Shown here: piece after piece, positions 1 to 6,536 of the stretch
Layout of the letters: each line of letters begins with the position of its first letter
Position numbering within the stretch: the first letter of the stretch is position 1
NCBI GenBank assembly: GCA_934630445.1
Contig: CAKTWY010000088.1
Coordinates: 1-10,061 of the forward strand
From: an uncultured Eubacteriales bacterium
GTDB taxonomy: Bacteria > Bacillota > Clostridia > Oscillospirales > Butyricicoccaceae
DNA: 10,061 bases
Direction: 5' to 3'
Notes under the pieces: generated by a model
Seen by the model: the letters and a program-made list of their open reading frames with translations, nothing else
Database searches by the model: none
What the model was told of the DNA's origin: nothing
Program-made: the position numbers and the translations under genes

Positions 1-45
1 CCTCTCCACTCCCCTTTTGGGCATTTCTGACGCTTTCATCTTCAT
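1..45 (-). CDS. N-terminal fragment of an unidentified minus-strand gene
   Basis: On the minus strand an ATG at 45-43 opens a frame that runs off the left edge. It encodes MKMKASEMPKRGVER (15 residues). A strong ribosome binding site, AGGAGGGG, lies at 56-49, with 5 bases between AGGAGG's trailing GG and the ATG. This supports a true start; the in-frame ATG at 39-37 is less well placed. The short basic N-terminus would suit a membrane protein such as a sugar ABC transporter permease, but 15 residues cannot establish that and no function is claimed. The gene diverges from the AraC-family regulator at 419, an arrangement often seen when the regulator controls its neighbour. Confidence 0.6.
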   Translation of the reverse strand, partial: MKMKASEMPKRGVER

Positions 46-76
46 AATCCCCTCCTGCTTTATACCTCTTGTCTAA

Positions 77-105
77 AGTATATCCAACATTTTTCCTTTT
101 TTGTA
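77..105 (-). promoter_or_regulatory. Possible weak promoter for the left-edge gene
   Basis: On the minus strand TATACT (82-77) matches a -10 box at 5 of 6 positions and lies about 30 bases before the start codon at 45. At 17-bp spacing the -35 position (105-100) reads TACAAA, only 3 of 6 consensus bases. A good -10 with a poor -35 is typical of activator-dependent promoters. That would fit control by the divergent AraC-family protein, but this is inference. Confidence 0.3.
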
Positions 106-155
106 GTAATGTGTGTTGCCTCTAGTGGTCTTTATGTTGACAAAGTGCGTCCAAC

Positions 156-332
156 ATTATACCATAAAGCGTGAAACACTTTATGGTATAATTGGCATGT
201 GCCGTCTGAGACGGCACGCCATAAAATATCAGCGCGTCGCCTCGGAGAGGCGACATGCGCACGGTATAATAACCGCAGAACGGTTATTATACCATAAATG
301 TAAAATGGTTATGGCATAATCGGCATGTGCCG
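156..332. repeat. Cluster of perfect inverted repeats (REP/BIME-like) with a duplicated unit
   Basis: Adjacent perfect inverted repeats fill this stretch. They are: a 14-bp stem ATTATACCATAAAG at 156-169 with 179-192 (9-base loop); 9 bp at 199-207 with 209-217 around one central G; 8 bp GTCGCCTC at 236-243 with 247-254 (loop GGA); 13 bp GGTATAATAACCG at 263-275 with 281-293 (loop CAGAA); and CGGCA/TGCCG at 321-332. A unit is also repeated directly. ATTATACCATAAA occurs at 156 and 286. The 24-mer at 181-204 recurs at 309-332 with two differences (TTATGGTATAATTGGC versus TTATGGCATAATCGGC). The cluster occupies the spacer between two divergent genes. No coding frame across it looks real. It could be a dispersed extragenic palindromic element, a structured RNA, or complex operator DNA. 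Confidence 0.8.
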
Positions 333-418
333 AACGCGGGCTGCCGTTCCTTTTCCAGGTCGGCAGATGTCCTTAGTCCACCATGCGTCTGTGTTTTGGA
401 AAAAGGGGGTTTTTTGCG

Positions 419-1243
419 ATGAATCAGACTTCTCCTCTTCCTTTGGACTGTCAGGGGGATTTTCATGTGATCAACTATGGTTGGGAGCGGCCGGCAAAAA
501 ATGTGAATCTGCGTACTTTTGTCCGCGAGCATTATCGAATGCACTATATTATCTCCGGCCAGGGCTACAAGCAGACGGCCGAGCGCACTTATCTGCTGCA
601 CGAGGGCGATGGATTCATCATCTTTCCCGGGGAACTTCCCACCTTTCTCCCTGATGAAAAAAATCCGTGGGATTATTTCTGGATCGGTATCTCCGGCAAA
701 GCCTTTGAGGAGCAGCTTGCCTTAAGCGGCGTAACACGCAAAGCCCCTCTCTTCCGCCGCGCAGTATCCGCATCACTCTTCAACGACAGCCTGACGAGCT
801 TTCTGATATCCCTGATCGATTCTTCCCGCTGTGAGTACGAGCCCGGCCGGTATCTCGCGCAGATTCTTGCTGCGATCGAGCCGCTGACACAAAACACAAG
901 GAGCAATTCCGACTACTTCGAGTATTGCCTGGAATATATCCACAAAAATTACATGCTCAACATCAGTATTTCACAACTCGCGGCAGAACTGAATATAGAC
1001 AGGACCTATCTGTTCAAGCTCTTCAAGAATTATGTCGGCACCTCTCCGCAAAACTATTTGATCAACCATCGTCTGTCCAAAGCAGAACGGCTGCTCATCT
1101 CGACAGACGATCCAGTTTCATCCATTGCCGAGACAGTTGGCTTTAACGATATGTCTTATTTTTCCAAGCAATTCAAAAAGCACCACGGCATGACCGCGCG
1201 CGAATTCCGCGAGATCAACCGCATTGCGCCTGAAGAAAATTAA
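419..1243 (+). CDS. AraC-family transcriptional regulator
   Basis: This is a 274-residue DNA-binding regulator of the AraC/XylS family, of usual length. Residues about 15-95 form the N-terminal cupin-type sensor (AraC_binding-like), with HYIISGQGY and a LLHEGDGFIIFPGELPTF segment typical of a sugar-sensing jelly roll. Residues about 166-270 hold the two helix-turn-helix units: helix set 1 around ISQLAAELNIDRTYLFKLFK (184-203) and set 2 around SSIAETVGFNDMSYFSKQFK (234-253), followed by the family's closing GMTAREFRE. An in-frame ATG lies at 383, but it has no ribosome binding site. The ATG at 419 follows AAAAGGGGG, so it is preferred. The gene diverges from the left-edge gene, and the araR-araD block follows it. 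Members of this type usually activate carbohydrate uptake or glycosidase genes; the ligand here is unknown. Confidence 0.9.
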   Translation: MNQTSPLPLDCQGDFHVINYGWERPAKNVNLRTFVREHYRMHYIISGQGYKQTAERTYLLHEGDGFIIFPGELPTFLPDEKNPWDYFWIGISGKAFEEQLALSGVTRKAPLFRRAVSASLFNDSLTSFLISLIDSSRCEYEPGRYLAQILAAIEPLTQNTRSNSDYFEYCLEYIHKNYMLNISISQLAAELNIDRTYLFKLFKNYVGTSPQNYLINHRLSKAERLLISTDDPVSSIAETVGFNDMSYFSKQFKKHHGMTAREFREINRIAPEEN

Positions 1244-1247
1244 GAAA

Positions 1248-1259
1248 TTGTATGTACAA
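1248..1259. promoter_or_regulatory. AraR-type operator upstream of araR
   Basis: TTGTATGTACAA is a near-perfect palindrome. It closely matches the known Bacillus AraR box core (TTGTACGTACAA type). It begins 4 bases after the AraC-family gene's stop codon and 66 bases before the araR start. A candidate promoter follows at once: TTGTTT (1261-1266) and TATAGT (1282-1287), with a short 15-base spacer. A repressor bound here would sit against the -35 region, suggesting autorepression by AraR. Confidence 0.7.
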
Positions 1260-1325
1260 CTTGTTTACTTTTGGAGCTTTTTATAGTAAGCTTTTTTTAT
1301 CAGTATCAAGCAACAGGAGGTTTTT

Positions 1326-2444
1326 ATGGCACAGCTTCCCAAACATCAGATCGTGACGAATTGGCTCAGAGAGCAGATCCGCACCGGTGCGCTCGCGCGC
1401 GGCGATCGGATTTCATCTGAAAATGAGCTTGCCGCGCAGTTTGGTGTCAGCCGCCAGACAATCCGCCAAGCGCTCGGCGCTTTGGAAGCGGACGGCCTCC
1501 TCTCCCGCGCACGCGGCAGCGGCACTTTTGTTCGCGCCGGCCTCTCCGAGGCGCGCGGCGAAACTCCTTCCGGCGCGCAGGTCGGCGTGGTGATGACGTA
1601 TCTTGACGACTACGTCTTTCCCGGCATCCTGCAGGGCATCGACGAGGTTTTGACGAAAAACGGACTGCTGTTCGCGCTCGGCATCACCTACAACAAGCAG
1701 CGCAACGAGGAAAATGCGCTCCGGCAGATGCTGCAGGCCGGCGTATCCGGCCTCATTATTGAGGGCACAAAATCCGCCCTTCCGAATGCAAATCTCGCGC
1801 TGTTTGATGCGTTTCGCGCGCGCGGCGTTCCGATCGTTTTTCTAAACGGATGCTGCGGCGCTTTTCACGATTCCTATGTCGTGATCGACGACGTCCATTC
1901 CGGGGAGCTGCTGGCGGAATACCTGTACACGCAGGGCCACCGCACGATCGGGGGTATTTTCAAATCCGACGATATTCAGGGGCTGAAGCGCTATGAGGGC
2001 GTTCTATATGCCGCGAAACGGCTTGGCATGCGTCTGGATGACGACTCCGTCCTCTGGTACACGACGGAAGATGTAGAAACACTTTTCAGCGGTTCAATGG
2101 ATCCAATCCTCCTCTCGCGCCTTGCAGGCGTCACGAGTACTGTATGCTACAATGATCAGATCGCGGCAAACCTGATCTGTCTGCTGCGGCGAAACGGCAA
2201 GGACGTACCGCACGATTTATCGGTGGCAAGTTTTGACGACTCCCCGCTCGCGCAGCCAATGCTTTACAACCTGACTTCGGCGGTGTACCCCTCCCGGGAA
2301 ATGGGACGCACCGCGGCCCAAGTGCTGCTGCGCCAGATGGAAGGGGCGGATACCTGCGAAAAAAGAAAGCTCCCCGCAGCTCTCGCTATCCGCGGCTCGG
2401 TCAAAAAGCTGCAGTGTCACGAGGCTTTTTGTGCAGAATCGTAA
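1326..2444 (+). CDS. araR: AraR-like repressor (GntR DNA-binding domain fused to LacI-type sugar sensor)
   Basis: This 372-residue repressor has the two-part build of Bacillus subtilis AraR. Residues about 1-70 are a GntR winged helix-turn-helix, with RISSENELAAQFGVSRQTIR and the wing ending GSGTFVRAG. Residues about 85-365 are a LacI/ribose-binding-protein sensor domain, with GVVMTYLDDYVFPGILQGID at the start of the fold and SVASFDDSPLAQPMLYNLTS near the end. The start is fixed by AGGAGG at 1315-1320, five bases before the ATG. In AraR the effector is L-arabinose, which releases the protein from TTGTAC-type operators. Such operators occur before this gene and before araD, supporting the assignment and implying control of itself and of the downstream pair. 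A related pentose as effector cannot be excluded. Confidence 0.85.
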   Translation: MAQLPKHQIVTNWLREQIRTGALARGDRISSENELAAQFGVSRQTIRQALGALEADGLLSRARGSGTFVRAGLSEARGETPSGAQVGVVMTYLDDYVFPGILQGIDEVLTKNGLLFALGITYNKQRNEENALRQMLQAGVSGLIIEGTKSALPNANLALFDAFRARGVPIVFLNGCCGAFHDSYVVIDDVHSGELLAEYLYTQGHRTIGGIFKSDDIQGLKRYEGVLYAAKRLGMRLDDDSVLWYTTEDVETLFSGSMDPILLSRLAGVTSTVCYNDQIAANLICLLRRNGKDVPHDLSVASFDDSPLAQPMLYNLTSAVYPSREMGRTAAQVLLRQMEGADTCEKRKLPAALAIRGSVKKLQCHEAFCAES

Positions 2445-2515
2445 ATACGATGGATAAAAATTATGCAGTATGCCGTCTTGTTTTTTCCCTTCGCATCGCA
2501 TAGAATTCATTTGTA

Positions 2516-2544
2516 TTTACTTATGCAGCGTATTGTACATACTT
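2516..2544 (+). promoter_or_regulatory. araD promoter region with AraR operator
   Basis: TTGTACATACTT at 2533-2544 matches the reverse complement of the operator before araR (TTGTACATACAA) at 10 of 12 positions, with one half-site degenerate at its end. A plausible promoter overlaps it: TTTACT at 2516-2521 and CATACT at 2538-2543, with a 16-base spacer. Repressor binding would then cover the -10 box. The site is about 30 bases before the araD start. A separate promoter here means araD and the isomerase can be induced independently of any read-through from araR. Confidence 0.6.
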
Positions 2545-2575
2545 TTAAGTAAGGATAGCCGCAAGGAGGATCCTG

Positions 2576-3274
2576 ATGCTCGAAGCATTAAAACAAGAAG
2601 TTTATGAAGCAAATCTTCTCCTGCCGAAATACGGCCTTATCACCTTTACCTGGGGTAATGTTTCCGCCATTGACCGTGCAAGCGGCCTTATTGTGATCAA
2701 ACCGTCCGGGGTCGAGTATGATGCGATGAAGCCGGATGATATGGTGGTTGTGGACCTCGAAGGCCGCGTAGTGGAGGGTACTCTTCGCCCCTCATCTGAC
2801 ACGCCGACACATGTTGCGCTTTACCGGGCTTTTCCGGAGGTCAGCGGCATTGTACATACGCATTCACGCTGGGCGACCATATTCGCTCAGGCGGGGATGG
2901 ATATTCCGGCGCTGGGCACGACGCACGCCGATTACTTTTACGGCGCGGTGCCCTGTACGCGCGAAATGACAGATGCGGAGATCAGCGGCGCATACGAACA
3001 CGAAACAGGCCGCGTTATCAGCGAAACGTTCGCCGTGCGCGACCCTTCCGCTGTACCAGCCGTTATCGTTCACAGCCATGGACCTTTCGCTTGGGGTCCG
3101 AACGCCAAAAAAGCGGTCGAAACCGCTGTCGTGCTGGAAGAGTGCGCCCTCATGGCCTGGCAGAACTTATTGATGTCAGGGCCATGTTCGCCAATCAAAC
3201 AGGCGCTTCTTGATAAACACTATCTCAGAAAGCACGGAAAAAACGCTTATTACGGCCAAAAGCCGGAAAGATAA
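2576..3274 (+). CDS. araD: L-ribulose-5-phosphate 4-epimerase
   Basis: This 232-residue cytoplasmic enzyme interconverts L-ribulose 5-phosphate and D-xylulose 5-phosphate, the last arabinose-specific step before the pentose phosphate pathway. By memory it is strikingly close to E. coli AraD along its whole length (231 residues). Signature segments include LTWGNVSA-like FTWGNVSA, IKPSGVEYD, SSDTPTH, IVHTHSR, GTTHADYFYG, VHSHGPFAWG and LDKHYLRKHG. The zinc ligands match His94, His96 and His168. The catalytic acid and base positions match Asp119 and Tyr226, and Asp75 is also kept. THADYFYG and the C-terminal YYGQ favour AraD over the related fuculose-phosphate aldolases. AGGAGG at 2564-2569 fixes the start. 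The next gene starts 13 bases after the stop, and its ribosome binding site touches this stop codon, so the two are almost certainly co-transcribed. Confidence 0.95.
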   Translation: MLEALKQEVYEANLLLPKYGLITFTWGNVSAIDRASGLIVIKPSGVEYDAMKPDDMVVVDLEGRVVEGTLRPSSDTPTHVALYRAFPEVSGIVHTHSRWATIFAQAGMDIPALGTTHADYFYGAVPCTREMTDAEISGAYEHETGRVISETFAVRDPSAVPAVIVHSHGPFAWGPNAKKAVETAVVLEECALMAWQNLLMSGPCSPIKQALLDKHYLRKHGKNAYYGQKPER

Positions 3275-3287
3275 AGGAGAATTTATT

Positions 3288-4760
3288 ATGAAGAACATAC
3301 CTGATATCAAAATGGGCATCGTCTCTGTCAGCCGCAGCTGTTTCCCGATCACGCTGTCGGAAAAGCGGCGCCGTGCGATTGTCGCCGCATATGGCGAAGG
3401 TCTTTACGAATGCCCCATCTGTGTGGAGAGTGAAACCGACGTCGGCCGCGCCCTTGCGGATCTGAAAGCAGCGAATGTCGATGCGCTTTGCGTTTTTTTA
3501 GGCAACTTCGGCCCTGAAACGCCTGAAACAATGCTCGCTGAGCGCTTTGACGGACCGGTCATGTTCACCTCTGCCGCAGAGGGCGACGGCGACCTGCACG
3601 ACGGACGCGGCGACGCATATTGCGGAATGCTGAACGCCTCGTACAACCTTGGCCTTCGCGGCAGGCGCGCATACATCCCCGCCTATCCCTGCGGCACGGC
3701 GGAAGAGATCGCCGGGCAGATCCGTGAATTTTATCCGGTCGCAACGGCGCTCTGCGCTCTGAAGGGGCTCAAGATCTTTGCGTTCGGGCCGCGGCCGAAC
3801 GATTTTCTCGCCTGCAACGCGCCCATCAAAGCACTTTTCGACCTTGGCGTAGCGGTTGAAGAGCATTCCGAGCTGGACCTTCTCGTGGCCTATAACAAGC
3901 ACGCAAACGACGCGCGCATTCCCGCCAAAATCGCCGAGATGGAAGCGGAGCTCGGCACGGACAACCCCTATGCCGGTGTTCTGCCCCGCCTTGCGCAGTA
4001 TGAACTGACGCTGGAGGATTTCATGTCCGAGCACCTGGGCCTTTCCAAATACGCGGCGTTTGCCAACAAGTGCTGGCCTGCCTTTCAGACCGAGTTTGGC
4101 TTTGTGCCCTGCTATGTCAACAGCCGCCTGACGGCGCGCGGAATCCCCGTATCCTGCGAGGTGGACATCTACGGCGCGCTTTCCGAGTATATCGGCGTAT
4201 GCGTGTCCAAAAAGCCGGTCACGCTGCTCGACATCAACAACAGCGTACCGCGCGCGATGTATGAAGCGCATATCAAGGGTACATATGACTACCGTCTGAA
4301 CGAAACCTTCATGGGATTCCACTGTGGCAATACCGCATGCTCGCTCTTAAAAAATCCGCATATGGGTTACCAGCTCATCATGAAGCGCGATCTCGAGCCC
4401 GATCTGCCGGAGCCGGACATCACGCGCGGCACACTCGAAGGTGATATTAAAGCCGGCGACATCACCTTCTATCGCCTGCAGTCAACCGCCGATACGCGCC
4501 TTCGCGCTTATGTAGCGCAGGGAGAAGTGCTCGACGTTGCAACCGAGTCGTTCGGTTCGATCGGTGTGTTCGCTATCCCGGAGATGAACCGCTTCTACCG
4601 CAATGTACTGATTGAAAAGCGCTTCCCCCACCATGGCGCCGTGGCCTTCGGTCACTACGGCAAGGCTCTTTTTGAGGTCATGCGCTATCTGGGTGTGGAG
4701 GATATCTCCTACAATCGCCCCGCTTCCCGGCCCTATCCGACGGAGAATCCGTTTGCGTAA
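3288..4760 (+). CDS. L-fucose/L-arabinose isomerase superfamily protein (probable ketol isomerase)
   Basis: This 490-residue protein belongs to the FucI-like isomerase group (COG2407-type). These are metal-dependent enzymes that turn an aldose into a ketose. The pair Glu291 (SCEVDIYGAL) and Asp315 (LLDINNS) is spaced 24 residues apart, as are the metal ligands Glu337 and Asp361 of E. coli FucI. His448 or His449 (FPHHGAVAFGHYG) would be the third ligand near the C-terminus. The protein lacks the N-terminal sequence of classical AraA. The start at 3288 follows AAGGAGA at 3274-3280; an upstream in-frame ATG at 3210 lies inside araD and has no such site. Its position after araD under an AraR operator suggests that it makes L-ribulose from L-arabinose. 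The substrate is inferred from context, since the family also acts on fucose and related sugars. Confidence 0.8.
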   Translation: MKNIPDIKMGIVSVSRSCFPITLSEKRRRAIVAAYGEGLYECPICVESETDVGRALADLKAANVDALCVFLGNFGPETPETMLAERFDGPVMFTSAAEGDGDLHDGRGDAYCGMLNASYNLGLRGRRAYIPAYPCGTAEEIAGQIREFYPVATALCALKGLKIFAFGPRPNDFLACNAPIKALFDLGVAVEEHSELDLLVAYNKHANDARIPAKIAEMEAELGTDNPYAGVLPRLAQYELTLEDFMSEHLGLSKYAAFANKCWPAFQTEFGFVPCYVNSRLTARGIPVSCEVDIYGALSEYIGVCVSKKPVTLLDINNSVPRAMYEAHIKGTYDYRLNETFMGFHCGNTACSLLKNPHMGYQLIMKRDLEPDLPEPDITRGTLEGDIKAGDITFYRLQSTADTRLRAYVAQGEVLDVATESFGSIGVFAIPEMNRFYRNVLIEKRFPHHGAVAFGHYGKALFEVMRYLGVEDISYNRPASRPYPTENPFA

Positions 4761-4770
4761 AAATGATCAA

Positions 4771-4808
4771 AAAGCCCCCTGTGCGTCAAGGCGCACAGGG
4801 GGCTTTCT
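4771..4808 (+). terminator. Hairpin terminator after the araD-isomerase operon
   Basis: A perfect 15-bp stem, AAAGCCCCCTGTGCG (4771-4785) with 4792-4806, encloses a 6-base loop (TCAAGG). It begins 10 bases after the isomerase stop codon. The plus-strand tail is only moderately T-rich (CTTTCTAT). On the minus strand the hairpin ends in TTTTTG, so it probably works in both directions between the two convergent genes. Confidence 0.85.
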
Positions 4809-4930
4809 ATCAAGCGGAATCTGCTTTTATATCTGCGCCGCGCGGATACGGCTTTATTTTTTATTGCTCCGCAACAAAAACTCCGATTTCATTCGCGTGC
4901 GTCTCGCCCTTACGGGCAGCCGATGCACAT

Positions 4931-4967
4931 GTGTATGAAAAATAGCCTGCGGCTATTTTTCATACAC
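4931..4967 (-). terminator. Perfect 17-bp inverted repeat spanning the 3' end of the minus-strand gene
   Basis: GTGTATGAAAAATAGCC (4931-4947) is the exact reverse complement of 4951-4967, with loop TGC. The right-hand arm contains the last four codons (VYEK) and the TAG stop of the phosphodiester glycosidase gene. The hairpin therefore forms within the coding end of that mRNA. The run of five T lies inside the stem and no T-run follows, so this is not a textbook terminator. It may act as a terminator or 3' stabiliser. Confidence 0.55.
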
Positions 4968-6353
4968 AACAAATCCGTCCGGCAGCCTGCGTCCGTTTAC
5001 TTTATTCGCAGCGGACGGTCTGGATATTTCACGGCCGTTATAATACATCACGCTTGAAGAACCCCCATCCAAATTGCAGGCCTGCACAGCGCCGTAACGT
5101 TCAAGCATATCCGCACAGTCGCCGAGCGTGCTTCCGATCGAGTAACCCGGCGCGCGTCCGTCGACGATCAGCAGAAGTACATCTCCATCCTCCGTCTGCC
5201 CGATCGCTGAGCGCGGCTGAACGCCCCACCCCGCCGAACCACTGACCAGCTTTTTACCGTTTATAATCAGTGCAGGCTTAAACTCGACTGCGTCGCGAAA
5301 GTCGTCAGCCGAAGAATATTCGCCGATGTAGAGCCTGTCGTTTTGATCAAACCCGATCGTCTTATAGTTGCCCGGCTCGGCTTTGTTATAGAGCTTGCCA
5401 TTCGACTTTACCAGGCCGTACGGCTGGCCGCCATTTCCGTGTCCGTCGGGGTCGTAAAAGCCGCTGGCGTTAATTGCAAGCACTGCTCCGCTGTGCTGCG
5501 CGAGCTCCGCCATCGTAGAGCCGACGCTGCCGATCCCCTCCGCCACAGCGACTCCGACGCGCGAAGCGTCTTTAACGATCGCCATGCGGGCGACATAACC
5601 GTCTCCTTTGATCTTTACGATCACGATTCCATTTCTCGTATCGATAGCGAGTACCTCGTCGCCATGAACCGGTCGAATGGTCGTTCCGCCGTCTTCCAGC
5701 CCCGCTTTGTCAATCACAAGATAGCCTTCGTCGTCGATCACTTCCCCGCTGTGCGCGTCAAAATACGCTTCAAAGCTCTCCCGATCGATCTCGGGATACG
5801 CCTCAAAAAAGCGCTCTTTCTCCTCCTCCCAGGGGGCGGAAGCCGGTCCTTCCCCTCCCGCATCTGCCCAGTCACTGAAAAGGCCGTTCTGCTGTTCGTC
5901 AAGATTGTAGCGGCCATTCATCGCCTTGTCGATCACACTCTGCGGGATAAACGCCGTAGCAAGCCACTGATGTGTCATCGTGCTCATGGCCGTCTCGATA
6001 TAGATCGTGCGCCATTTCGCAATAAACGGAAGATTCGTGTAGATCATAAAGAGATAGAGCGCGCCAAGACATGCGAGCGTAATGGCAACAGTGCGAAGTG
6101 TTTGCCGCTTCGTTCTCGCCTTTGATACGTAACCGTGCGGAAGATCGCTGTGTTCATCCTCCTGCCAATTGGTGTGCCAGTCATAATCCCAGATGTCTTC
6201 TGTTTTGGCCTGATCTGTATTTTTTGCATCTGCGCGCGTATCTTCTTCTGTTATTTTTCCGGCATGGACGGCGCTTCGCTCGCGCTTCTCCTGGCTGCGC
6301 ACATTTTCCCGTGCGGTATGCGTCCGTGTGCCGGCAGTGCTCCAAAGCTTCAT
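4953..6353 (-). CDS. Membrane-anchored phosphodiester glycosidase (NAGPA-like) domain protein
   Basis: This is a 466-residue protein. Residues 1-87 are a charged, probably disordered cytoplasmic region (rich in D, E, K and W, around IWDYDWHTNWQEDE). A single hydrophobic segment follows at about 88-106 (TVAITLACLGALYLFMIYT). The remainder should lie outside the cell. The C-terminal part, about 255-466, matches the phosphodiester glycosidase fold of the NAGPA family (PF09992). It has INASGFYDPDG (294-304), QPRSAIGQ (379-386), LLLIVDGRAPGYSIGSTL (393-410) and NLDGGSSSVMYYNG (427-440), the last being the most diagnostic. Family members remove phosphodiester-linked sugars or act in exopolysaccharide metabolism, so a cell-envelope polymer role is likely but the substrate is unknown. 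AGGTG stands 5 bases before the ATG. The gene is transcribed alone and is convergent with the isomerase gene. A possible -10 (TACAAT) lies at 6381-6376. Confidence 0.85.
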   Translation of the reverse strand: MKLWSTAGTRTHTARENVRSQEKRERSAVHAGKITEEDTRADAKNTDQAKTEDIWDYDWHTNWQEDEHSDLPHGYVSKARTKRQTLRTVAITLACLGALYLFMIYTNLPFIAKWRTIYIETAMSTMTHQWLATAFIPQSVIDKAMNGRYNLDEQQNGLFSDWADAGGEGPASAPWEEEKERFFEAYPEIDRESFEAYFDAHSGEVIDDEGYLVIDKAGLEDGGTTIRPVHGDEVLAIDTRNGIVIVKIKGDGYVARMAIVKDASRVGVAVAEGIGSVGSTMAELAQHSGAVLAINASGFYDPDGHGNGGQPYGLVKSNGKLYNKAEPGNYKTIGFDQNDRLYIGEYSSADDFRDAVEFKPALIINGKKLVSGSAGWGVQPRSAIGQTEDGDVLLLIVDGRAPGYSIGSTLGDCADMLERYGAVQACNLDGGSSSVMYYNGREISRPSAANKVNGRRLPDGFVVYEK

Positions 6354-6456
6354 GCTGTCACCTGCCTATGTCTATATTGTAGCACATAAGGTTAGACGCA
6401 AACTGCACCAAAAAGTCACAAAATATCTGAAAATTTTCTCTGGAAGGACTGGAACA

Positions 6457-6499
6457 AAGCGGAAGGAGCAGGCACTGCATGTGCCTGCTCCTTCCGCTT
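6457..6499 (-). terminator. Perfect 19-bp hairpin after pflA
   Basis: AAGCGGAAGGAGCAGGCAC (6457-6475) pairs perfectly with 6481-6499 around a TGCAT loop. It starts 37 bases past the pflA stop codon on the minus strand and precedes the start of the downstream minus-strand gene. No T-run follows on either strand (minus-strand tail TGTTCC). It is placed as a terminator for pflBA, but it may instead block 3' exonucleases. Confidence 0.65.
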
Positions 6500-6536
6500 A
6501 TCGTTTCAATCCGCGCAGCCGTATACGCAGCGGGCG

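Noticed and set aside
137..163. TTGACA with TATACC as a promoter for the AraC-family gene
   Set aside because: The -35 box is perfect, but spacing is only 15 bases and the -10 falls inside a hairpin arm about 250 bases before the gene, so support is too weak to annotate.
113..319. A 68-codon frame through the palindrome cluster
   Set aside because: Its sequence is dictated by the inverted repeats, it has no ribosome binding site, and its protein is unlike any family known to me.
156..332. CRISPR-like array
   Set aside because: Only two copies of the unit exist, the intervening sequence is itself palindromic, and no cas gene is nearby.
3210..3287. An upstream in-frame start for the isomerase, inside araD
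   Set aside because: It has no ribosome binding site, whereas the ATG at 3288 has AAGGAGA at ideal spacing and gives a normal-length protein.
3498..4322. A 274-codon minus-strand frame opposite the isomerase gene
   Set aside because: It is antisense to a well-supported gene, its composition is shadow-like, and no motif is present.
4763..4945. Small plus-strand frame ending in HVYEK
   Set aside because: Its C-terminus matches that of the minus-strand gene only because of the perfect inverted repeat at 4931-4967. It begins inside a terminator hairpin and has no ribosome binding site.
5343..6125. A 260-codon plus-strand frame opposite the phosphodiester glycosidase gene
   Set aside because: It is antisense to a gene with a diagnostic NLDGGSSS motif and a good start, and shows no domain of its own.
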